Source: Prevotella sp.
GTDB lineage: Bacteria > Bacteroidota > Bacteroidia > Bacteroidales > Bacteroidaceae
Reading direction: 5' to 3'
Length of the DNA stretch: 5,094 nt
Assembly (NCBI GenBank): GCA_021204565.1
Contig: JAJPZE010000032.1
Span: 1-5,094 of the forward strand
Shown: positions 1 through 5,094 of the stretch, one piece after another
Position numbering within the stretch: position 1 is the stretch's first letter
Layout of the letters: each line of letters starts with the position of its first letter
Notes under the pieces: generated by a model
What the model was told of the DNA's origin: nothing
What the model saw: only the letters and a program-made list of their open reading frames with translations
The model's database searches: none
Position numbers and translations under genes: made by a program

Positions 1-4
1 TGAA

Positions 5-144
5 GCGTGGGGTTATGCTTAGTACGCCCTCTCCGAGGTCTGATAAATGCCCGGCAAATTACGGGTTACGCATGCCTATCCCCTACGTCGTAGGCGTGGG
101 GTTATGCTTAGTACGCCCTCTCCGAGGTCTGATAAATGCCCGGC
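5..144. repeat. Two-copy 51-bp direct repeat, 89-bp period
   Basis: Positions 5-55 and 94-144 are identical over 51 bases, starting GCGTGGGGTTATGC and ending AAATGCCCGGC. The copies are separated by 38 bp of unrelated sequence. Right after each copy the bases diverge (AAATTA versus TAATAT) but CGGG returns in both (62-65 and 151-154), so each copy can form a CCCG/CGGG hairpin with a variable AT-rich loop. Inside each copy CCTC-TCC-GAGG (28-38 in copy 1) is another small hairpin, and ACGC closes on GCGT at the left edge. The period is not a multiple of three, which argues against a coding repeat. It lies just downstream of the ppdK stop. The window begins only 4 bases before copy 1, so more copies may lie to the left. 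Function is unknown; an intergenic repeat family or a structured 3' region of ppdK are possibilities. Confidence 0.95.
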
Positions 145-193
145 TAATATCGGGAGCACGAGGCGCGGGCGAGGCGTATCGCTACACTCCGCC

Positions 194-2911
194 CTACTCC
201 ACTGCCGCCTGCGCCGCTGCAAGGCGCGCGATAGGCACGCGGAACGGCGAACAGGAAGCGTAGTTCATACCTACCTTGGCGCAGAACTTCACCGACGAGG
301 GCTCTCCGCCGTGCTCCCCGCAGATACCCATACGCATTCCGGGGCGCACCTTACGTCCGCTTTCGACAGCCATCTCGATAAGTTTGCCAACGCCGTTGCG
401 GTCAAGCACTTGGAAAGGATCTACCGACAAGATCTTCTTCTCCAAATATGCGGGGAGGAAACTTGCAATATCGTCGCGCGAATAACCGAAGGTCATCTGA
501 GTCAGGTCGTTCGTTCCAAAGGAGAAATACTCCGATGCCGTGGCTATCTTCTCGGCGGTTAACGCCGCGCGCGGAGTCTCAATCATCGTTCCAATTTCGT
601 AGCGCACCTCTATCCCCTCGTCGGCAAACACTTCCTTTGCCGTGCGTTCGATAACGTCCTTTTGTTGCTGTAACTCGTAAAGGATACCTATCAACGGCAC
701 CATTATCTCGGGTTTCGGGTCGTATCCCTCCTTCTTCAATTGACACGCGGCACCAAGTATCGCGCGGGTCTGCATCTCGGTTATTTCGGGGAAGGTGATG
801 CCCAGACGGCAACCGCGGTGTCCGAGCATGGGGTTGTTCTCCGCAAGAGAAGCGACGCGCTTGCGTATCTCCTCAATGCTCACATGCATGTCGCGCGCCA
901 TCGTCTCCTGCCCCGCTTCGTCGTGGGGGACGAACTCATGAAGCGGCGGATCAAGCAACCGGATATTCACCGGGAGCCCGTCCATAGCCTTGAGAATGCC
1001 GTAAAAGTCTTCCCGCTGATAAGGGAGAAGCTTGTCTAACGCCTTGCGGCGGTCGGCGGCGGTATCCGCTAAAATCATCTCGCGCATAGCCACAATCTTC
1101 TTGTCGTCGAAGAACATGTGCTCCGTCCGCGTCAGCCCGATGCCCTTTGCGCCGAACGCACGCGCCAGCTGCGCGTCTTTCGGGGTGTCCGCATTAGTAC
1201 GCACCTCCATATTCGAGTACTTGTCGCAGAGATCCATAAGCGCCTTAAAGTCGCCCGACAACTCCGCGGCCTTGGTGGGTATTTCCCCCTCGTACACTTT
1301 CCCGGTCGTGCCGTTAAGCGAGATGTAATCGCCCTCGTGATATACCGCGCCCTCTATTTCGAGGGTCTTGTTCTTATAATTCACGGTTATGCCGCCCGCA
1401 CCGGAGACACAACACTTCCCCATACCACGCGCCACAACAGCGGCGTGCGAGGTCATTCCGCCGCGCGATGTGAGGATGCCTTCGGCGGATTGCATGCCAA
1501 CGAGATCTTCCGGCGAAGTCTCCAAGCGCACCATTATGACCTTGTGTCCGTTCTCATGCCAAGCCTGTGCATCATCGGCATGAAAGACTATTTGCCCGCA
1601 AGCGGCGCCCGGCGAAGCGGGCAAGCCTTGCGTTAAAACTTTTGCCCGCGAGAGGGCAAACTTGTCGAATACGGGATGAAGCAACTCATCAAGTTTCTGC
1701 GGCTCACAACGGAGAATTGCCGTTTTCTCGTCTATCAGCCCCTCGCGCACGAGATCCATTGCAATCTTAACCATCGCCGTGCCCGTTCGCTTCCCGTTGC
1801 GCGTTTGCAGGAACCATAGTTTGCCCTCCTGAACCGTGAACTCCATATCCTGCATGTCGCGATAGTGTTTCTCCAACTTGTCTTGCAATGCATTTAGCTC
1901 GGCGTACAACTCCGGCATCGCCTCCTCCATTGACGGATATTTAGCGGCGCGCTCCTCTTCGGATGTACCGGCACGTTCTGCCCAGCGGAGAGAGCCGAGA
2001 CGGGTAATCTGTTGCGGAGTACGAATACCGGCAACCACGTCTTCTCCTTGAGCGTTAATAAGGTATTCGCCATTGAAAACATTCTCCCCGTTGGCAGCGT
2101 CCCGCGAGAAACAAACGCCAGTGGCGGACGTATCGCCCATATTGCCGAACACCATCGCCATCACGGACACCGCAGTACCCCATTCGTCAGGTATGCCCTC
2201 CATCTTGCGATATACTATCGCGCGCTCGTTCATCCAACTACGGAACACTGCGCATATAGCGCCCCAGAGCTGCTCTATCGGATCGGTGGGGAAGTCGCTT
2301 CCCGTCCGGCGTTTGATTGCATCCTTAAACAAGCCGACTAATTTCTTCAACGACTCGACGGATAAATCCTTATCGAGCACTACTCCTTGCTCGGCTTTCA
2401 CCTTCTCGATAATCGCCTCAAAGGGGTCGATATCCTCTTTATTGACCGGCTTTAGGCCAAGAACGACATCGCCGTACATCTGCACAAAGCGGCGGTATGA
2501 GTCGTAAACGAAATGCGGATTGTTGGTTTTGCGCACCATTCCCTCCGCCACGTCGTCGTTCAAACCCAGATTTAATATCGTATCCATCATACCGGGCATC
2601 GAGGCTCGGGCGCCACTACGAACCGACACTAAAAGCGGATTATCGACCGACCCGAACCGTGCGTGCATCAGCGTCTCTATGTGTTTGACGGCCCCGAGCA
2701 CATCGTCCTGCAACAATTCGACTATCTTCTCCTGACCGACGGCGTAGTATTCGTTGCACGTGTCGGTAGTGATGGTGAAGCCGGGGGGTACCGGGACACC
2801 AATCAAATTCATCTCGGCAAGGTTCGCTCCCTTACCTCCGAGTTGCTCGCGCATTAACGCATTACCTTCGGCCTTGCCATCCCCGAAGGTATAAACTCTT
2901 TTCTCGTTCAT
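194..2911 (-). CDS. ppdK: Pyruvate, phosphate dikinase
   Basis: Cytoplasmic enzyme (EC 2.7.9.1) that reversibly converts pyruvate, ATP and phosphate to phosphoenolpyruvate, AMP and pyrophosphate, linking glycolysis and gluconeogenesis. The 905-aa product is in the family's usual size range and looks intact. The N-terminal ATP-grasp part (about 1-410) has LGGKGANLAEM (24-34) and SVRSGARASMPGMMDT (96-111). The swivelling phosphohistidine domain (about 430-540) has GGMTSHAAVVARGMG, with the catalytic His at 489 and the Thr at 487 that is the regulatory site in plant enzymes. The C-terminal PEP/pyruvate barrel has RTEHMF (595-600), RLLDPPLHEF (651-660), the Mg-ligand Glu778 in IETPRA, Asp802 in SFGTNDLTQ, and the proton-donor Cys864 in GICGEHGG. 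The frame stays open upstream to an ATG at 2998, but I chose the ATG at 2911 because family homology begins there and the promoter lies inside the longer version. There is no clear Shine-Dalgarno. The gene is divergent from trpB. Confidence 0.98.
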   Translation of the reverse strand: MNEKRVYTFGDGKAEGNALMREQLGGKGANLAEMNLIGVPVPPGFTITTDTCNEYYAVGQEKIVELLQDDVLGAVKHIETLMHARFGSVDNPLLVSVRSGARASMPGMMDTILNLGLNDDVAEGMVRKTNNPHFVYDSYRRFVQMYGDVVLGLKPVNKEDIDPFEAIIEKVKAEQGVVLDKDLSVESLKKLVGLFKDAIKRRTGSDFPTDPIEQLWGAICAVFRSWMNERAIVYRKMEGIPDEWGTAVSVMAMVFGNMGDTSATGVCFSRDAANGENVFNGEYLINAQGEDVVAGIRTPQQITRLGSLRWAERAGTSEEERAAKYPSMEEAMPELYAELNALQDKLEKHYRDMQDMEFTVQEGKLWFLQTRNGKRTGTAMVKIAMDLVREGLIDEKTAILRCEPQKLDELLHPVFDKFALSRAKVLTQGLPASPGAACGQIVFHADDAQAWHENGHKVIMVRLETSPEDLVGMQSAEGILTSRGGMTSHAAVVARGMGKCCVSGAGGITVNYKNKTLEIEGAVYHEGDYISLNGTTGKVYEGEIPTKAAELSGDFKALMDLCDKYSNMEVRTNADTPKDAQLARAFGAKGIGLTRTEHMFFDDKKIVAMREMILADTAADRRKALDKLLPYQREDFYGILKAMDGLPVNIRLLDPPLHEFVPHDEAGQETMARDMHVSIEEIRKRVASLAENNPMLGHRGCRLGITFPEITEMQTRAILGAACQLKKEGYDPKPEIMVPLIGILYELQQQKDVIERTAKEVFADEGIEVRYEIGTMIETPRAALTAEKIATASEYFSFGTNDLTQMTFGYSRDDIASFLPAYLEKKILSVDPFQVLDRNGVGKLIEMAVESGRKVRPGMRMGICGEHGGEPSSVKFCAKVGMNYASCSPFRVPIARLAAAQAAVE

Positions 2912-2955
2912 TCTGACAATGTATATTTTAAGATGTAAATAATTCGTTGTATGCG

Positions 2956-2988
2956 CAAAGGTATATATTAAACGCCGTAAACCGAAAA
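2956..2988 (-). promoter_or_regulatory. ppdK promoter, Bacteroidota type
   Basis: On the minus strand the -7 box TACCTTTG (2963 down to 2956) fits the Bacteroidota sigma-ABfr consensus TAnnTTTG. A weaker -33 element, TTTTCG (2988 down to 2983), lies 19 nt upstream. Transcription would start near 2950, giving a roughly 40-nt AT-rich leader with no Shine-Dalgarno before the ATG at 2911, as is usual in this phylum. The -7 match is strong; the -33 match is only fair. The start site is inferred. Confidence 0.7.
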
Positions 2989-3043
2989 TTATTTGCACAA
3001 AAAACGCAATACGTGCATTGACATTTTATGAAGGTGTACGGTC

Positions 3044-3068
3044 AACCGCTTAGCGAAAAAGGCCGGTT
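3044..3068. other. Inverted repeat upstream of the trp promoter
   Basis: AACCG (3044-3048) and CGGTT (3064-3068) are inverted copies, and CGCTTAGCG (3047-3055) is a compact dyad overlapping the left arm. The element ends 4 bp before the -33 box of the trp promoter. It could be an operator or simply chance; short dyads of this size are common, and I recognise no known binding site. Confidence 0.3.
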
Positions 3069-3072
3069 AAAA

Positions 3073-3104
3073 TTTGCCTGATATTATCTTTTGCCTTACC
3101 TTTG
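3073..3104 (+). promoter_or_regulatory. trp operon promoter, Bacteroidota type
   Basis: TTTG (3073-3076) followed after 20 nt by TACCTTTG (3097-3104) is a near-textbook Bacteroidota -33/-7 promoter (TTTG, about 19-21 nt, TAnnTTTG). Transcription would begin around 3110, just ahead of the leader peptide's ribosome-binding site, leaving a leader of about 165 nt before trpB. The start site is inferred from the box position. Confidence 0.85.
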
Positions 3105-3126
3105 CACCCGGATAAAGGATAGAGAG

Positions 3127-3171
3127 ATGCAGGTACGGAATACATATTGGCGTTGGTCGGCTCGTAGTTAA
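3127..3171 (+). CDS. trpL: trp operon leader peptide
   Basis: A 14-codon ORF, MQVRNTYWRWSARS, ending in TAA, with two Trp codons separated by a single Arg. That is a strong enrichment for so short a peptide and lies directly ahead of tryptophan biosynthesis genes. An AAAGGA Shine-Dalgarno-like sequence (3114-3119) sits 7 nt before the ATG, a better site than trpB or ppdK has. The ORF starts shortly after the predicted transcription start. The peptide itself probably has no function; its translation would sense charged tRNA-Trp by stalling on the WRW codons and so steer folding of the downstream RNA. There is no sequence similarity to enterobacterial TrpL beyond the clustered Trp residues, so the symbol is by role. 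Confidence 0.85.
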   Translation: MQVRNTYWRWSARS

Positions 3172-3225
3172 GAACAATTGTGAGTTGGCAAGCCGTGCCG
3201 CAAAAGCACCAAATGAATAAAGGAC

Positions 3226-3261
3226 AAAGGCTCTTCGTAATATACTCACGGGGAGCCTTTT
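3226..3261 (+). terminator. Attenuator hairpin before trpB
   Basis: AAAGGCTCTTCGT (3226-3238) pairs with ACGGGGAGCCTTT (3248-3260) along all 13 positions (11 Watson-Crick and two G-U), with a 9-nt loop. The RNA continues with only one further U before AAAG, and three of the four U residues pair with the A's at the stem base, so the U-tract is short for an intrinsic terminator. The hairpin ends 16 nt before the trpB ATG. It could therefore act by stopping transcription, as in classical attenuation, or by hindering translation initiation at trpB. Its position right after a Trp-rich leader ORF favours a regulatory role. Confidence 0.78.
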
Positions 3262-3276
3262 AAAGTTAACAGAGAG

Positions 3277-4476
3277 ATGAGTTATCAGGCAGATGAACAC
3301 GGGTTTTACGGGAGTTACGGCGGGGCGTATATCCCCGAAATACTCTATAAGACGGTCAATACGTTGCGGGAGCGTTATCTCCCGATAATAGAGAGCGACG
3401 ATTTTCAAAGGGAGTACAGGGCGTTGTTGCGCGATTATGCGGGCCGTCCGACGCCCCTTTATTATGCTGCGCGAATGAGCCGGAAATACGGTTGCCGTTT
3501 GTATCTGAAGCGCGAAGACCTTAATCACACGGGTGCGCACAAGATTAACAACGCCGTCGGGCAGATACTTCTTGCGCGGCGGATGGGCAAGAAGCGGATT
3601 ATTGCGGAGACGGGCGCGGGGCAGCACGGCGTGGCTACGGCGACCGTTTGCGCCCTTGCCGGAATGCCTTGCCGGGTGTATATGGGGGCGACGGACGTGG
3701 AGCGTCAGCGCACGAATGTAGAGCGCATGCGGATGTTAGGGGCGGAGGTGTACGCCGTAGAGAGCGGAAACAAAACGCTTAAAGACGCGACCAACGAAGC
3801 GATAAGGGATTGGTGTTGTCATCCGGACGACACCTTTTATATAATAGGGAGCACTGTCGGGCCCCATCCGTACCCCGATCTCGTGGCGCGTCTGCAAAGC
3901 GTCATCTCCGAAGAAATAAAGATACAGCTCGCCGAGAGGGAAGGGCGCGATTATCCCGACCGCCTCATAGCGTGCGTCGGAGGGGGGAGCAACGCCGCCG
4001 GCACAATATATCATTACCTCGATGATGAGCGTGTGAGCATCGTCCTTGCCGAGGCGGGAGGACTCGGAACGGATACTCCCCAAACCGCCGCGTCCCTATC
4101 GCTCGGCACGCCCGGCATACTCCACGGGAGCAAGATCAAACTTATGCAGACCGACGACGGGCAGATTACCGAGCCGTATTCTATCTCCGCGGGGCTCGAC
4201 TATCCGGGTACCGGTCCGCTTCACTGCAATTTATACGAGAGCGGACGGGCGAATGTGCTTGCCGTAACCGACGCGGAGGCGTTGCAAGCGGCGTTCGAGC
4301 TGACGCGCTTGGAGGGCATCATCCCCGCTTTGGAGAGCAGTCACGCCCTCGCAACGCTCCCGAAACTGACGTTCAAAACCGACGAGGTGGTTGTCCTGAC
4401 CGTAAGCGGCAGGGGAGACAAAGATATGAATACCTACCTCAAACATAAGGACGAGATTGACTACAATGCGATTTAG
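3277..4476 (+). CDS. trpB: Tryptophan synthase beta chain
   Basis: PLP-dependent subunit (EC 4.2.1.20) that condenses indole, channelled from the TrpA alpha subunit, with L-serine to make L-tryptophan; it acts in the cytoplasm as an alpha2-beta2 complex. At 399 aa it is full length for the classical TrpB1 type. The N-terminus has YGGAYIPE (14-21); the PLP Schiff-base lysine is Lys89 in HTGAHKINN; the catalytic Glu is Glu111 in ETGAGQHG; GGGSN (235-239) binds the PLP phosphate; SISAGLDYPG (302-311) is the conserved COMM-region signature; ESSHAL and the PLP-ring serine Ser377 in SGRGDKD follow. No key residue is missing. The ATG at 3277 follows the attenuator hairpin and has only AGAGAG before it, no good Shine-Dalgarno. 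It is the first structural gene, 34 nt ahead of trpE; a trpA partner is expected later in the operon, outside the window. Confidence 0.98.
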   Translation: MSYQADEHGFYGSYGGAYIPEILYKTVNTLRERYLPIIESDDFQREYRALLRDYAGRPTPLYYAARMSRKYGCRLYLKREDLNHTGAHKINNAVGQILLARRMGKKRIIAETGAGQHGVATATVCALAGMPCRVYMGATDVERQRTNVERMRMLGAEVYAVESGNKTLKDATNEAIRDWCCHPDDTFYIIGSTVGPHPYPDLVARLQSVISEEIKIQLAEREGRDYPDRLIACVGGGSNAAGTIYHYLDDERVSIVLAEAGGLGTDTPQTAASLSLGTPGILHGSKIKLMQTDDGQITEPYSISAGLDYPGTGPLHCNLYESGRANVLAVTDAEALQAAFELTRLEGIIPALESSHALATLPKLTFKTDEVVVLTVSGRGDKDMNTYLKHKDEIDYNAI

Positions 4477-4510
4477 ATTTTTCCGATACATCAGAACGGA
4501 ATAGATAATA

Positions 4511-5094
4511 ATGCGGTTTAAATATCATACGAAGAGCCGTCACCGGCTCGGCGACCTGATAACGCCCGTGAGTGCATATCTGCGCGTGCGCGATGTTTAC
4601 CCCCGGAGCGCGTTGATGGAGAGCAGCGACTTTCACGGCAGAGAGAACGCCAAGTCGTTCATCGCCTTGCATCCTATTGCATCGGTGAGTATCGCGCACG
4701 GCAAAGGACGTATTCTCCTGCCCGATAATAGCGGAGAGGAGCGGGAGATAAACGATAAGGCGGACGCCGTCGGACTTGTCAACGACTTCATCCGCAGTTT
4801 CGATATCAGCGGCGAGGACACGGAGTACTGCGGGCTGTACGGGTACACCTCGTTCAACGCCGTCAGATATTTCGAGCATATAGACGTAAAGGACGAGACG
4901 CTCGCGGAGAACGACGCGCCCGACCTGATGTATGTTCTTTATAAGGATATTGTCGTCTTCGACCATTTCCGAAGCGAGATGACGATAGTCGAATTGTTGC
5001 AAGACGGCGAGGAGGACAGCCTCGCACGCCTCGAGCAAGACCTGATGAACCTGCCCTGCCGGGTGTATGATTTCCGCCCCGCAGGGGATTGCAC
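4511..5094 (+). CDS. trpE: Anthranilate synthase component I, 5' part
   Basis: First committed enzyme of the tryptophan branch (EC 4.1.3.27): with the TrpG glutaminase it turns chorismate and glutamine into anthranilate and pyruvate. Only 194 codons plus two bases are present; the frame is open to the window edge, so this is cut by the window rather than broken. What is visible is the N-terminal domain: MRFKYHTKS, TPVSAYLRVRDVYPRSALMESSDFHG in outline (18-43), then LYGYTSFNAVRYFEH (109-123) and DLMYVLYKDIVVFDHF (138-153), a pattern I associate with Bacteroidales TrpE. The LMES motif (35-38) corresponds to the LLES motif that binds Trp for feedback inhibition in studied TrpE proteins. The catalytic chorismate-binding domain lies beyond the window. 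The ATG at 4511 fits the family's N-terminus; the 34-nt gap after trpB holds no promoter or terminator I can see, so co-transcription is likely. Confidence 0.95.
   Translation, partial: MRFKYHTKSRHRLGDLITPVSAYLRVRDVYPRSALMESSDFHGRENAKSFIALHPIASVSIAHGKGRILLPDNSGEEREINDKADAVGLVNDFIRSFDISGEDTEYCGLYGYTSFNAVRYFEHIDVKDETLAENDAPDLMYVLYKDIVVFDHFRSEMTIVELLQDGEEDSLARLEQDLMNLPCRVYDFRPAGDC

Larger units (their letters stand above)
3111..3261 (+). promoter_or_regulatory. trp leader attenuator (Bacteroid-trp-like RNA)
   Basis: The transcribed leader has the parts of ribosome-mediated attenuation in order: a short ORF with two Trp codons (3148-3150, 3154-3156), a region with alternative pairing potential, and a terminator-like hairpin just before trpB. 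AGCC at 3191-3194 can pair either with GGCT in the leader ORF (3159-3162, five pairs as CGGCT/AGCCG) or with GGCT in the terminator's left arm (3229-3232). Separately, TTGTGAGT (3178-3185) can pair with ACTCACGG (3244-3251) in the terminator's loop and upper right arm, six Watson-Crick pairs plus two G-U. A ribosome at the leader stop would cover 3178-3185; one stalled on the Trp codons would leave it free. From memory, a conserved RNA called the Bacteroid-trp motif has this architecture in Bacteroidota. The overall assignment is strong, but the exact antiterminator is uncertain. Confidence 0.75.

Noticed and set aside
5..144. CRISPR array: identical repeats with a 38-bp unique segment between them
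   Set aside because: Only two copies are seen, 51 bp is longer than typical CRISPR repeats, CGGG recurs after each copy so the 'spacer' is not independent, and no cas gene is in view. The left edge is cut, so extending the sequence would settle it.
5..144. Integron attC-like or tRNA-like element in the repeat
   Set aside because: GGGTTA occurs, but no proper inverted pair of attC core sites is present, and there is no tRNA cloverleaf or T-arm consensus.
47..562. 171-aa open frame on the plus strand opposite the end of ppdK
   Set aside because: It overlaps highly conserved ppdK coding sequence antisense, has Arg-rich composition typical of a shadow frame, and no recognisable domain.
2912..2998. 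N-terminal 29-residue extension of PPDK from the ATG at 2998
   Set aside because: The extension has no family similarity that I recognise, is AT-rich, and contains the -7 box of the predicted promoter, so it is unlikely to be translated.
3044..3068. TrpR-type operator at the dyad before the trp promoter
   Set aside because: The dyad does not resemble the CTAG-centred TrpR operator, and TrpR is not the expected regulator in Bacteroidota; attenuation explains the control better.
3213..3263. Second small ORF in the trp leader (16 codons, MNKGQRLFVIYSRGAF)
   Set aside because: It has no Trp codons, no good ribosome-binding site, and lies almost wholly inside the terminator hairpin, so it looks incidental.
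3067..3627. 186-aa open frame on the minus strand across the trp leader and the start of trpB
   Set aside because: It runs antisense over a promoter, an attenuator and conserved trpB; it has no recognisable domain and no evident promoter.
4439..5038. 199-aa open frame on the minus strand opposite trpE
   Set aside because: The plus strand clearly encodes TrpE here; the opposite frame is a shadow with no recognisable features.

Overview
This window looks like Bacteroidales chromosome (phylum Bacteroidota). Three things point there. Both promoters I can identify carry the Bacteroidota -7 box TAnnTTTG, here TACCTTTG each time. The tryptophan genes run trpB then trpE, the order used by Bacteroides-type trp operons. 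Shine-Dalgarno signals are weak or absent in front of the large genes. I cannot name a genus.

Layout: positions 1-193 are non-coding and hold two copies of a 51-bp direct repeat spaced 89 bp apart. Positions 194-2911 (minus strand) are a complete pyruvate, phosphate dikinase gene (ppdK, 905 aa). Positions 2912-3276 are a divergent regulatory region. It holds a ppdK promoter, a small dyad, a near-consensus trp promoter, a 14-codon leader peptide with two Trp codons (WRW), and a 13-bp terminator-like hairpin ending 16 nt before trpB. Positions 3277-4476 are complete trpB (399 aa). From 4511 to the window end lies the first 194 codons of trpE, which has no stop here and continues outside the window.

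How it works together: the right half is the start of a tryptophan biosynthesis operon under apparent transcription attenuation. Ribosome stalling at the leader's Trp codons would report Trp shortage and let transcription pass the hairpin into trpB-trpE and the genes beyond. TrpE also keeps an LxES-type motif of the kind that binds tryptophan for feedback inhibition, so the pathway appears to be controlled both at expression and at enzyme activity. The divergent ppdK interconverts pyruvate and phosphoenolpyruvate. PEP is a shikimate-pathway precursor, but any shared regulation with trp is speculation.

The most notable non-standard features are the trp leader, which fits the known 'Bacteroid-trp' type of cis-regulatory RNA, with several mutually exclusive pairings, and the unexplained repeat after ppdK. 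I found no mobile element, RNA gene or clearly new protein system.
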